Origin: Thysanoteuthis rhombus
Lineage: Eukaryota; Mollusca; Cephalopoda; Oegopsida; Thysanoteuthidae
NCBI GenBank assembly: GCA_963457665.1
Contig: OY735207.1
Span: forward strand, 45,742,179 to 45,806,178
DNA: 64,000 bases
Reading direction: 5' to 3'
Below, piece after piece: positions 46,629 to 57,473 of this stretch. The translations under genes were made by a program, and so were the position numbers. The notes beneath the pieces are model-generated. The model made no database searches and had not been told where the DNA came from. It saw only the letters and a program-made list of their open reading frames with translations. Each line of letters opens with the position of its first letter. The first letter of the stretch is position 1.

Positions 46629-47100
46629 ATACATACTAGCATCTGCTCGTACATTGTAAATAAGTATATCACGTTATCACAGTAAGATCCAACTAACTTT
46701 GTTACTAACTTGACCCTCCTAAAGATGAACGTATCTAAGGAGCATATAAGATATGTAATACTCATAACATTTACGATACTTATGAGATGGTTAAAAATAT
46801 TTAGAAAGGGGTGATTTCAGTTTACCAAGTGTGCAACAAACAGGTCGTCGAGTTTATTTATGAGCTGCTTTTGTTCAGATTTTTTCCGATACATATATTA
46901 CAATTGAAGAATAAACTAAAAACTGGATTTTAGTCATTCAACGGTTAAACGTCATCTGCAATAACTTGGAAAGGTACATAAATTTCACCAAAATTTGACC
47001 AAAGTCAATTGTAAAGCCAGAGTGGATATCAGCCCTTCTATGCACTCTGGTGAACGTATGCATATGATGAGATTGCGTTGGTAAGGTCCATTTTGAATTG
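46629..47100. other. No recognisable feature
   Basis: AT-rich spacer left of the RTE copy. Confidence 0.5.
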
Positions 47101-47104
47101 TAGG

Positions 47105-47530
47105 CAAGAAAATTGACCTCTGCATGAACTTCAACAAAACAAATGTCATGTTCAATGAACATATTGGGGAAAAGGACGCATCGATCGAAAGCGAAAATGC
47201 AGAGCTGAAGAAAGTAGACGTCTACATCTATCTAAAACAACGAATCTCAATGAAATCCGAAAAAGAAGAAATCGGACGAAGAATCACACTTACGGCAATC
47301 TCTCGGTAGGACAAGCTTTACTTTCAAGAACAGGTATATTCTGCTAGTCCTTAAAAGAAGGATCTACAAACAATGCATCCTTCGAGCGGTCACCTAAGGA
47401 GCTGAAACTTGGACTATAACCAAAAGATTGACTGTCAAATTGAGAACCATGCTGCGTGCATATGAGAGAATCAAGCTCAACCCCACATGCGCTACCCATG
47501 GTAGAGATGTCTAGCGAATCTTAGAATCTA
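47105..47530 (+). mobile_element. RTE-type LINE fragment including RT thumb
   Basis: Starts within the reverse transcriptase: MNFNKTNVMFNEH, KVDVYIYLKQRISMKSEKEE and IGRRITLTAISR. This is the [MN]xxKTxVM ... YxYLGQxI ... EIxRRI region of RTE proteins, just after the catalytic motifs. It continues as the QCILRAVT*GAET block, RTMLRAYERIK and a truncated end (VW-RILE). Frameshifts and stops present. It is the only late-type copy reaching into the RT domain. Confidence 0.8.
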
Positions 47531-47837
47531 TAGAACTATCTTGATGGACTAGTTCTCAAAACAGATGAAGATGTGGAAACCACCCTCTACATTCTTATGA
47601 TACACACCGAAAGAATTTTTACAAAAACGATATTGTGAAGCTTATGAATCGTCGGACGTCAGTTATTGATAATGTTAATGAATAAATTCTAATAAAATGT
47701 GAATTAAAAAAAAAAATTCCCCATGACCGGGTAGTAAGGAAATATTCAATTGCAGCTTTCATCAGTTATTCACACAAGCACACACAGAACCATAATGTTT
47801 GGGGATTCTATAGAGATCGGTCTCTTTACATAACCAA

Positions 47838-48008
47838 ATATTTTAGCTCAATGGTAAGAGCAATGCCACGTGGAATCGACTAACTATCGGTGGCAACTAT
47901 CGAATCCCACTGTAACCCATTTTCTTTAAATGTTTATTCTACTTACGCCGTCTAGGCCAATTAACACAATCACCGTGTAATAACGGGAGGTCATTTCAAA
48001 TAATGTAA

Positions 48009-48010
<2 letters not shown>
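47838..48010 (+). mobile_element. tRNA-derived SINE, family 1, running into (TA)n
   Basis: The head has ttttagctcaatggtaagag and actatcgaatccc at tRNA spacing. The body (ttctttaaatgtttattc ... ccaattaacacaatcaccg ... gggaggtcatttcaaat) ends directly at the (TA)n of 48,011. Plus-strand partner of the 17.5-kb copy. Confidence 0.7.

Positions 48011-48083
<73 letters not shown>
48011..48083. repeat. (TA)n between SINE and ribozyme element
   Basis: About 36 TA units shared as boundary by two oppositely oriented elements. Confidence 0.97.
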
Positions 48084-48089
<6 letters not shown>

Positions 48090-48255
48090 GTCATCCACAG
48101 ACAGCTGTTTCGTTGTATTACAACTCTTCAGTGTCGCTATAGATTATCCATTATCCAATCCAGTACCACGAGGTAGGATCGAAACCTTAGCTTCAGACCC
48201 GGAGGCTGGTATCCTCTCTCTACTACACGGAAGTGGACGGTCAGTAAGGTTGAAT
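48084..48255 (-). mobile_element. Ribozyme-bearing SINE-like element, family B
   Basis: Read on the minus strand: a box-A-like gtagtagagagaggatacc, a tRNA-like middle (ctccgggtctgaagctaa), box-B-like ggtttcgatcctacc at about 48,172-48,186, a spacer, the hammerhead (48,088-48,150), then (TA)n. The 11.6-kb element matches it from the box B on. A tRNA-derived head joined to a hammerhead is the plan known from the schistosome SM-alpha SINE. The tRNA identity cannot be read. Confidence 0.55.
48088..48150 (-). ncRNA. Type I hammerhead ribozyme, second copy
   Basis: On the minus strand: CTGAAGA (complement of 48,125-48,131), then stem II GTTG/CAAC with four Watson-Crick pairs (48,121-48,124 with 48,112-48,115). 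GAAAC is at 48,107-48,111, followed by the AC[AGCT]GT minimal stem III and the GTC triplet ending at 48,100. Stem I inner helix GCGACA/TGTGG has one mismatch, and the outer helix seen at 11.6 kb is eroded. The core is intact but cleavage efficiency is doubtful. The compensated G-C at stem II (G.U at 11.6 kb) supports the fold. Confidence 0.65.
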
Positions 48256-48392
48256 TTAAGTCATATATTTGTTTATCGCATATATTCCCCATCCACCAGA
48301 GTGCTCCATTCCATGTTCGAAGAGCATAGTATAAGCTTACAATGAACGAGTTACCTCATTTGGAGAGTGCTCAACCCTGAATAAGGGAGCGG

Positions 48393-48394
<2 letters not shown>

Positions 48395-48450
<56 letters not shown>
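48395..48450. repeat. (TA)n microsatellite
   Basis: About 27 TA units. Confidence 0.97.
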
Positions 48451-49005
48451 TCCTAACAAATCTCTTTGGTTCTTTTAATTATACTTTTACAAAGTATTCG
48501 GTCCATGGCCACAGAGGATTGGAGTAGAAGACCTCGGTTTCCATTTGTCAATCACACTCTTAACTAACTCCATTCGTGATCCTTTCATACTACATTGTCC
48601 CTTTCATCAAAAAACGCATTCTTTCTTCCCATATTTTGCGTTCATCATACACCACGTTCGCTCTTTGGGGCCTAAACTACGTTCCCACGATTTATGTACA
48701 ATATCATGATGTATAATAATATGGCATGATAGTGGGGGCGGGACTGAAATGCTTAGTTGGTATGGAAGCCTCTTTTCCCATTCGAGTACTTCATTGTGCT
48801 CATCAATTGGGCGAACTGGTGTTTACATTTTTTTTTCTTTTACAATGTTTGGTTCTTTTGAAATTTTGAATTTTTACGCTTCATTATTTTTGTTGTTCTT
48901 TTTGCGTTGCAAACAGTCGGCGCTCCTATCGCGTGGTATAATGGGTTTGTTTCATTGATGGCGTTAATAGTTGGTATATTAATTAGAAGTTGTTTTTTTT
49001 TTCAA
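48451..49005. other. No recognisable feature
   Basis: T-rich sequence without recognisable gene. Confidence 0.45.
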
Positions 49006-49007
49006 TT

Positions 49008-49110
49008 CTAGTTTCATTGTTTCTTGTTGCTCTTATTCCTTGTAGGCAGCCAGTGAATAAACCCGTTTTAGTCTACTCCTTCCATTGATAAAAAAATTAT
49101 CAAGAGGTGC
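49008..49110 (+). repeat. 100-bp direct repeat, left copy
   Basis: gtttcattgtttcttgttgc ... cagtgaataaacccgtttta ... ccattgataaaaaaattatc, matched by 49,615-49,716 in the same orientation. Confidence 0.8.
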
Positions 49111-49112
49111 GT

Positions 49113-49115
<3 letters not shown>

Positions 49116-49172
<57 letters not shown>

Positions 49173-49300
49173 ACGTACATATATATAATATATATATATA
49201 CATATATATACACATATATATATATATACATACATATATATATGTATACACACATATATGTACATACATATATATCTATACACATACATATATACATACG

Positions 49301-49385
<85 letters not shown>
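49116..49385. repeat. Compound (TA)/(CA)/(GA) microsatellite
   Basis: A long block of TA with ATGT/ATAC variants, (CA)n at 49,324-49,346, (TA)n and (GA)n. All frames here are artefacts. Confidence 0.97.
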
Positions 49386-49614
49386 TAAGAGAAATAAGAG
49401 ACAAAGAAAGGTAGATAGATTGGGGCTTAGAGGGCGTAAAGGAGTGAATGTGCAAAGGAGGAAATAGGATAGGCCACAAAATACAGATGTTAATGTCATT
49501 TCTTTTCCTAAGCAGATATTTTTTCTTATATAAAGACAACAATACCCCAATTATGTGTCGATTAAAAATAAACATGCAAGTTCATTATAATCATATGGTA
49601 ACGCTCCTTACATC

Positions 49615-49716
49615 AATTTCATTCTTTTTTGTTTCACCTATTCTTTGTGGTCAGTCAGTGAATAAACCCATTTTAGTCTTCTCCGTCCATTGATAAAAAA
49701 ATTATTTAGAGCAACG
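49615..49716 (+). repeat. 100-bp direct repeat, right copy
   Basis: Partner of 49,008-49,110. The two copies flank the microsatellite block. Confidence 0.8.
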
Positions 49717-50039
49717 TTATTTTTCATCAACAACCCAATTTTCACAGTTAGTAGCAAGCGAATCCAAACATGAGAATTATAATAATAAACACTTCTGTAT
49801 ACATTATACTGAGGCAACCATCAGTATTTACGAAGATGGGTCAATAGGTCCGTAGTCCAACACGTAGTTATCAGCTGAATTTCGATCTGAAATTACATTC
49901 ACTGAATAATGTATCATCCGTGTGATTAACATTCACGTCAACACACATAAATAGTATTGATATATGTATAAGTAATGACTATTTATAGACTGATTTCTTC
50001 TTCTTTTGTGGGTTTCATTGAGAAGAATCAAGCAAGGAA

Positions 50040-50515
50040 TCACCCTCGGATGGCAAGTCTTCGGCAGAGCAAGTTAGACCTTCAAAAACAAGGAGATCCC
50101 AATAAAAAGGAGAGTATACAACCAATGCATCCTCCCGATTGTCACCAATGGAGCTGAAACATGGAACCTAACCAAGAGACAGATCTGCAAACTGGGAAGC
50201 ATGCAACGTGCGCATGAGAGAATCACAAGACAGCACAGCATATCAAGAAGAGAACGGGAATCCGAGACATCATAGATTCTATTTGAAAACCCATAAGACA
50301 ATGGGCAGGTCATGTTGCAAGAATGGCAGACGACCGAGAGACATCACGACTCATAACATGGATCCCCTGAGATAACATGCGAAGCCAAGGCCGGCAGAAT
50401 ACAAGATGGATAGGTGAACTAGAAAGATTCAGAAAATACTGGCTCCGAGACGCCCATGATAGAGAAATGTGGCGGATCCTGGAGAAGATCTATGTCCAAC
50501 GACGGAAGATAATTT
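50040..50515 (+). mobile_element. RTE-type LINE 3' fragment
   Basis: Clear order of blocks: SDGKSSAEQVRPSK-like start (50,050), NQCILPIVTNGAET (about 50,120-50,160), NLTKRQICKLGSMQRAHERI, a short deletion, IRDIIDSI-like, WAGHVARMADDRETSRLIT, then RSQGRQNTRWIGELERFRKY, WLRDAHDREMWRILEKI and YVQRRK. Frameshifts occur at the deletion. The tail is replaced by unrelated sequence. Confidence 0.85.
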
Positions 50516-51695
50516 ACCTTTTGTATCATTTATATATTGTCCCGGCATCTTTACCCCTTGCTGTTTAACAGTAATATAAAGTGAAAAATTATCATTCGAA
50601 GAGAAGAATTTTTTAAAGATACATTTTTTCAAACCCTTCCATATAGCTATTCAGCACATGCATACTTATATTCATACATGTGATCGTGCCTTGTGAAACT
50701 TAAATAAAAAGTAGCCATGTTATAAAGGATATGATATTATGAACAGAATTGAAGAATAATTTTCATCTTTGCTAGAAAGGCTATGTTCTAAACAAGCTTA
50801 ACACGTTTTAATTCATTTTATCGTTACATTCATTGCTCGCATGAGATCATAATCCTTTTTTGGTGCGGGTCAAAATTAGATGAAACAACTTTTCGTCGGA
50901 ATTTCAGTTATTTAACAGGCGCAGACTAACCTGCTAAAATCAAAAAGAGGAGACAACTCTTTTTAAAACTACAGTCAATATTCATTTTTATTCGTGAAAA
51001 TTACTGAATCAATCAAACATCTCTCTCTTTGAATCATCTATCAAAAAATATATCGATTTCTCTGTGGAAGATATATCGATTAAATATTTCGCCTTGATAA
51101 AAATAATATCTGCAGATAATTAATTAAACTTATCCACTCGTGAAGACGGTTCAGCTGATTTGATTTGAGGTTATACCCGAGGGCTTAGAATTAAAAGAAA
51201 AAACGACTCATGCCTTCTGTATCAGTTTATCAATCAAATGAAGCTATTGCAATTTCCGGTAGAATGTCATTGCTTTGACAAGCTATTTTCGATTAAATCA
51301 ATTTATTTTTATTTTCGAAATGTTGAAAACGCTAAAAATGTAGGATAGATTTGAAAGTTCAGCCTTCTATTCAAAAGTTTGACCTTATCTAATGGGATAG
51401 AAACCATGTGAATAGATTCATTTCCTTTTAAAATTTAGAATTTATAATGTTGTATACTCGGACATACACTTTCAACTCTAGAATACCCATCCTAGTCTCA
51501 AGCTATTAAGCTTGTTTGAAAAAGAAATCTATCATTGCATGACAGCACATTGACGAAAAAAGTGAAATTATTCTATTTCTTGAAGAAGATATTTTTCATA
51601 GCTACTTACTAAAGTTTACAGTTCCTGATTTAGATACGATGACAACCACACTAATGTCTAGCGCATTTGCAACATTCATTTTTATAGATATAAGA
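50516..51695. other. No recognisable feature
   Basis: AT-rich sequence, no repeat recognised. Confidence 0.45.
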
Positions 51696-51697
51696 CA

Positions 51698-51800
51698 TAT
51701 TAGTTTGGCTCAGTCGGTCAGAGAACCGACCATCATTTCAAATCACGGTAAGAAAATGTTGATTTTATGTATCGGCTTGGTTCGACGTGACGGGATAGAC
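51698..51800 (+). mobile_element. tRNA-like fragment, possible SINE head
   Basis: tagtttggctcagtcggtca-gagaaccgacc is a good box A/D-arm-like start. The box B position (atttcaaatcacgg) is weak. Confidence 0.35.
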
Positions 51801-52254
51801 TGACTGTGAAGAGTTTATTTCCCTAAATTTGGTGAGGGTTGTTCTGGTTGTTCTTCTTTTTTTCAAAAGACAGAAAAAAAGTTTATTTTGACTTGATAAG
51901 GAGTGAATGTTAAAATATTTGGCCTTCAATCTCCATTAGTGTGGCCTGTACACTTGACACTTGCATAGCCAGCCAGCCAAAAACTGAAAAAACCTATGCT
52001 GACAATTTTTGTTGACGATTTTTAATATCTATTTGTCGAGTCCCGAGTATGATAGTTAATCTTTTATTCGAATAAAAACTGGATAGAATCATTTTTATGA
52101 CGAAGCTTCGTTGTCCATTAAAGATGTCTGAAAAAGTCACTGATTGATGCAATAAAATTTCAGATTTTGACAAAAAACAAAAAACAAAAAAAAACCGGGA
52201 CACTTTACTGAATTCGATAAAAAAGGTATGAGGTAGTGGTTAGAGTTTTTCATC

Positions 52255-52745
52255 TCAAAAGGTGTTACTTGTCGGAGCTTTGCCGATGCGGGACCCAAGC
52301 CCGGACATGAAAGAAAGAGTGTCGAGCATGTGGTCAGAACCCCCACGCTTTGAAAATATCCACTTGCTGCTTAAGAGCTGAGAAGCAATCGACAAGCAAC
52401 TCAGCTATGATCTTTTGTCGATGGCGTATACCCCAGATGGGATGGAGGGCGTATAAAGGAGATAGGGTATATTAACTCTGCCGATGCGGATTATAAGCTC
52501 GAATGTGATAGAAGGAGTGTCGGGTATCCGGGAGTTAGTACCCCCACCCGTAAATAATATACCCCAGTGACAGAAAAGCCGACAAGTGATCAACAAGCAA
52601 CTAGGCTCTGCTCTCTTGAAAACGAACTATACACCCAGATGGAATAGAAGACATAAAAAGATTCGGTATATTAACTCTGCCAATACGGGTCTCTAGCCCA
52701 GATGTGAGTGGCACACTTCCTATATCCCAGATGGGGTAAAAAGCG
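52255..52745 (+). repeat. Tandem repeat, period about 199, ending in (ACT)n
   Basis: The landmark gccgatgcgg occurs at 52,282 and 52,480 and as gccaatacgg at 52,679 (spacing 198 and 199). ccccagatggga-type and caacaagcaact blocks recur at matching offsets. The array runs into (CTA)n at about 52,768. Confidence 0.8.
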
Positions 52746-52767
52746 TCAGATAAAGATACCAGATTAG

Positions 52768-52780
52768 CACTACTACTACA

Positions 52781-52820
<40 letters not shown>

Positions 52821-52832
52821 ATAATAATAATT
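52768..52832. repeat. (ACT)n/(AAT)n
   Basis: ACT repeats followed by a few AAT. Confidence 0.95.
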
Positions 52833-52939
52833 GAAGTAGTAGTGGCAGTGGTAGTAGTATGAACTTACAACTTGCACGACCTTAACATGTGGACGAAGAT
52901 AATAGAAAATGAATAAAGACATTACTGTCATCATAAAAA

Positions 52940-52942
52940 TAC

Positions 52943-52980
<38 letters not shown>

Positions 52981-52982
52981 AC

Positions 52983-53016
<34 letters not shown>

Positions 53017-53043
53017 ACAACGACAACAACAACAACAACAACA
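52940..53043. repeat. (ATC)n(AAC)n
   Basis: (ATC)n to 52,979, then (AAC)n with ACG variants. Frames here are artefacts. Confidence 0.97.
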
Positions 53044-53164
53044 TGAATAATAAATATCAATTAAAGTATGTGGATCTGATCCAGCAGCTGAGAAGCTGAG
53101 AAAGGCGACGAATCGTTGGATACTTCTCATAATATTAGGTTCGTATGAAACTAAAATAACATTC

Positions 53165-53560
53165 AAGAGATTGAGGGTGTTGCGATTGAGCAGACCACCG
53201 CGTTGCTGTGGTCTGCGAGAATGCTGGGGGTAGAAATATGAGATCTACGACCCCAAATGTTAGCAGTGACCTAACAGAGGAGGATGAGGAAGGAAAAAAC
53301 CCAAATGGTAGTGGAGGTACAAACCACAGCACTGATGTGGTAGGTGAGGGAGAGAGGAGATGTGAGGAGGGCTGAACACCTGAGGAGACTTACTGTCACT
53401 CTGCCTTCAGCGATAACCACCGTGTAACTGGTGTGAAACTGTAAACCACAGTATTGCTGTGGACCATGAGTGTGCGGAGAGTGGGGCTGGAGACTTGAGG
53501 AGACTTGCTGTCACTCAACCTCCAGCGGTAACCACCAGGCAACTGGTGTGGAATTACTAC
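53165..53560 (+). repeat. Tandem repeat, period about 115, ending in (ACT)n
   Basis: Units carry cgataaccaccgtgtaactg (53,411) and ggtaaccaccaggcaactgg (53,525), each preceded by ggagacttgctgtcactc-type and followed by a-accacagtattgctgtgg-type blocks. A partly matching unit lies at 53,180-53,340. The array passes into (ACT)n and (AAT)n at 53,555-53,612. Confidence 0.75.
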
Positions 53561-53612
53561 TACTACTACTACTACTACTACTAACAATAATAATAATGAT
53601 GGTAATAATAAT

Positions 53613-54420
53613 ACCTCAATCAAAATATTGGAAAAGAATGTAAGAAGGAGAATCGAAGGAGTTTCACACCCCGGCACTATCGAAGTCAAAGAGAAAATGA
53701 ATTATTAAAAAAGTATTGATGACTTGAAGATACTTGGTGTCACTTCATCCTCATCATTCTTAACCTTTGGTAAGGTTGATAATGTGTATAACGGCCTAAT
53801 TGTTGCTACCACATGAACAGGAAGGTAGTTATGGCGAATAGTTTGTCCAACTAATCACTCAACTATCCTGCGTACCTGTCAACCCTTGTCGTATGCCAGT
53901 GACAAGATATTTTTTTTCAATATATATAGTAGTGGGGTAGAGTAAAAGGTGAGTTTGATTTATGACTTTCTCTTGGGCATTAGTCCCAAGTAAGCAGTAC
54001 AGCCTCAGCCTGAATTCGAACACGATTTTCCATGTTGATAACCTGCAGAACGTCTTCCAACTATCGTAATATTATGTATGATAAATTATTTCGTTAAGAT
54101 GTTATTTGATAAATTCGTATCTATTCGTAGTCTTGATTTTCTTACATAATATTGCTAGCAATTTTCAGCAATATTTTCTATTGGGATCATAGTACGTTGT
54201 TTACTTTCCCTAGAATGAACAAAATGGCATTTCTAGTATAATTATGAATAGACGATGAAGAGTTAAGTAAGTCATAGTATAATTATACGAAGTTGGGAGA
54301 AGATTTTGTTTACCGCGTTTATAAAATTTCGCCAGTAAGCAAGACACGTTGAAAAAAAAGTTTTACATTGTCATTATTATCAGATTTTGATTGGTTTTTC
54401 TTCAATCTTATTTCTTATAC
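53613..54420. other. No recognisable feature
   Basis: AT-rich sequence. A donor-like AAAAG-GTGAGT at 53,948 lacks an open exon in front. Confidence 0.45.
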
Positions 54421-54424
54421 TGTT

Positions 54425-54595
54425 ATCCCAATGTGCTCTCCCGATAGTCACTTATGGGGCTGAAATATGGAACCTAACCAAAAGATAGGCCGTCTAACTG
54501 AAGACCATGCAACGTGCATAGGAGAGAGCCATGTTTAACATGACATGGAGAGAACACAAGACAGAAAATAAACAGGAGCCTGAGATATCAAAGAT
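54425..54595 (+). mobile_element. RTE-type LINE fragment
   Basis: CALPIVTYGAEIWNLTKR-like, then KTMQRA-ERAMFNMTW-EHKT, truncated before the KWQWAGH block. The following 91-codon frame (54,595-54,870) is unrelated to the RTE sequence and of unknown nature. Confidence 0.75.
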
Positions 54596-54887
54596 TGCAG
54601 TTAACTCAAACAATAATCGACGTGGATACCAAGGCGTCATGGGCTAAACCCTGCGATCAAACCATAGATAAAACTTCCCACGTGTCAAAACGGACTTCCA
54701 GAAATTGGCACCTGTCCAGGATTGGCAAAAGTTCCGATGTAAGCGCAGAAACAGGGGCAAAAACTGACTTTCAAAACGATCACCATCAACCCGAAATGAA
54801 GCCTGACTCTAAACAGCTATTAAATTTTACGAATAATGAAAAACTTGAAAAGAAAAACCAATTCCGTTAAGAGAAGAAAAAATAATG

Positions 54888-55012
54888 TTTTTCTGAATTT
54901 TTGAGATGAGGTATTATCATTATTTCTATCATTATTATTCGGACTATCCTCATCTTGGTTGTTTTTTCATACAACGTTTCGGCCGTTGTACTCTACGGAC
55001 CAGTTTTAGGTA
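54888..55012 (-). mobile_element. Inverted-repeat family C, single arm
   Basis: ttctgaatttttgagatgag, then the arm with ggactatcctcatcttgg, catacaacgtttcggccg and ttgtactctacgga. The rest is lost. Orientation is that of the left arm of the 61-kb element. Confidence 0.7.
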
Positions 55013-55069
55013 GAGACATTCGACTCATCTCCATTCTTTGACCATTTCGGGTCCGTACCGGTTAGTTAG

Positions 55070-55320
55070 TGTTTCTCTGAATTTTTCAGATGAGGTATTA
55101 TTATCATTTCTATTATTATTGTTATTCGGACTATCTTCAACGTTTCGGTCGGTGTACTCTATATACCCCCGTCGGTTAAATAAAGGGTTCAGTTCGTTAC
55201 TTCTCCCCACACCTACCCAGATGATACCTGATGAAGGCCGTAGAGTACAACGGCTGAAACGTTGTATGAAAAACAACCAAGATGAGGATAGTCTGAATAA
55301 TAATAGAAATAAGAAGAAAT
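55070..55320. mobile_element. Inverted-repeat family C, collapsed copy
   Basis: A left arm shortened by deletions (ggactatcttcaacgtttcg ... tatata) meets a complete right arm (cccccgtcggttaaataaag ... acctgatgaaggccgtag ... gaaacgttgtatgaaaaac ... gaataataatagaaataa). The frames here are not genes. Confidence 0.75.
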
Positions 55321-55985
55321 AAGTTTGAATTAACACAATTTTCCGATAAAAACAAAAGAAGAAAGAGATCCGGCAGAAAAGAAAGTGAGTAATAATCTAT
55401 TCCGGTTGAACGAAACAAAAAAAAACAAAACAAAACAGAAAAACAAAACGAAACAAAACGAAAACAAAGCAAACTGCATAGACAACTAAGAGAGAAAATA
55501 AAAGGACAGAAAGGAAATAGAGACACGCCAAATTGCCTCAAAAGCTAAAGAGAATGACAGGTTTGGTTAGTTGCTCAATGGAAACCGTCACTTGACAGAC
55601 ATCTCTAGGCAGCATACTGTGTTCGGGATGATCAAATAAGAAAACTGGAAAAAGTTACATCTCTCACAATTTTTGAATAGTAATCACTGAATTAGTAAAG
55701 ATTTTCAAAAAACAACAACAACAAAAAAAAAACAGACAAGAACAATCTAGCATAAACTTACATTGCAAATTGATCTAAAGGGAGGGCTTTTTCAAAAAAT
55801 AGAAAAAACAGTTTTTTTTACACGTATTAAGTAAATGTAAATGTTTAAAAATGTAAATGTTTAAATTTCCAGCCCACTTGCTTCACTGGTGCCGCCTGTA
55901 CGCACGACACATACGTACGTAGCCAGCAAACCAAACCAACCTAAAAACTGAACAAATCTTAGTTGATAGTTTTGTTCGACTGTTA
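55321..55985. other. No recognisable feature
   Basis: A-rich sequence with aaaac-type low complexity at 55,410-55,470. Confidence 0.45.
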
Positions 55986-55990
55986 CTCAC

Positions 55991-56129
55991 GTGGGAGAAC
56001 TGAAAACGAACCCATGGCTCAAATACAGAGGATTGGGTGCCGAATACAAACACATAATGGCATTAGCTGAACCACCTGGTATCGTTTCAGTTGAACTAGA
56101 CTTGAGTGAGAAATCGATAACCACTCGAT

Positions 56130-56130
<1 letters not shown>
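55991..56130 (+). other. Unassigned block abutting (TA)n
   Basis: A GC-richer block (gaacccatggctcaaataca ... gtatcgtttcagttgaac) ending at (TA)n. The plus-strand frame (KTNPWLKYRGLGAEYKHIMA) is open, but neither a domain nor splice sites are clear. It may be another microsatellite-associated repeat. Confidence 0.3.

Positions 56131-56211
<81 letters not shown>
56131..56211. repeat. (TA)n microsatellite
   Basis: About 40 TA units. Confidence 0.97.
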
Positions 56212-56213
<2 letters not shown>

Positions 56214-56686
56214 ATCATAGAACAATGGTAAGATTCTTAAATGGAGTTCAAATTCGGAGACGTCGAACCCAGAATAAAAGCTGCTGTCAAATTCGATGTA
56301 ACATAGACAAGAACAGATTACATTTGTGGATATTTCTGTACATGACCAGTTCTTCTCGGAGCTAAACCCTTCATCTATAGATTTCTATCGTTCACGGTTT
56401 ACATGAGAAATTCGACCGCTAAAAACTAACTCAAGTCATAAATTGTGGCCGTAGATGACAAGGTAGAATTGACTTTAAAGAAACGTGGAGGACATTTATA
56501 GATTTTTTTTGGTAATGATTTATAATATATTTTCAGGATTCCCTTAACAACACAGCCATGAATTCATGACAATAGTACAAATGTATCAATCAATATGAAG
56601 TTAAGAATGTATAACACATACATAATACGTTTCGTACATGAACCGTCAAGTAATCTTATAACCGAGAGAGAAAACAGCAGGATTTT

Positions 56687-56716
56687 AACACACACACACA
56701 TACACACACACACACC
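56687..56716. repeat. (CA)n microsatellite
   Basis: Interrupted CA repeat. Confidence 0.95.
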
Positions 56717-56790
56717 AAATTGCATATATCCATGCAATGTCTTGACAAAATGAATCAACTTGAAAAATGGTAATATATGATGGACAGCAG

Positions 56791-56812
56791 TAACAACAAC
56801 AACAACAACAAC

Positions 56813-56873
<61 letters not shown>
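56791..56873. repeat. (AAC)n(AAT)n
   Basis: AAC units followed by about 20 AAT units. Confidence 0.97.
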
Positions 56874-56874
<1 letters not shown>

Positions 56875-57060
56875 TCCTTCAGCAATGATCACCGGGCAAC
56901 TGGTGTGAAATTGTAAACCAGATAATTACTGTGGTCTATGAGAATGAGGAGAGGAGGGCTGGAGACTTGGAGAGACTTGCTGTCACTCAACCTCCAGCGG
57001 TAACCATCAGGCAACTGGTGCAAGATTGCATAATAATAGTAATAATAATAATAATAATAA
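56874..57060 (+). repeat. 115-bp-unit family, second site
   Basis: ccgggcaactggtgtgaaat and catcaggcaactggtgcaag with the same intervening ggagacttg-gagagacttgctgtc block as at 53.2-53.56 kb. Runs into (AAT)n at 57,033. A third stub, aaggcaactggtgtgggatt, precedes (AAT)n at 57,368-57,470. Confidence 0.75.
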
Positions 57061-57387
57061 TCTTTATATATAAATCTATGTATATGTTATCTATACAACA
57101 AAGTGTGACTTTTACTGTTTGTTTCTTTGTTCGTGACTTTCGCTATCTATTACTAACGAAAAATCCATAAACAAAGTGAAATGAAATTAATTACATCACA
57201 AAAAATAAGTAAGTTTGAAACAAAAAATCGTTATGGAAAACATCTGTTCTTCCTATTTTGCATTCGTTTTTAAAAAAAATACTTTTCGAAACAATGACTG
57301 TTTTCATTTGCATTTGTTATATCTCATAGTTTTTAAGATAACCGTGGAATTTTGAGAGGTCTCACAAGGCAACTGGTGTGGGATTGC

Positions 57388-57430
<43 letters not shown>

Positions 57431-57473
57431 TAATAATAATAATAATAACAACAACAACAACAACAATAATGAT
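57388..57473. repeat. (AAT)n(AAC)n
   Basis: AAT and AAC units after the repeat stub. Confidence 0.97.

Noticed and set aside
49033..49575. Several overlapping frames up to 160 codons
   Set aside because: Ile/Tyr/Cys/Val or His/Thr runs from TA, CA and GT repeats on both strands.
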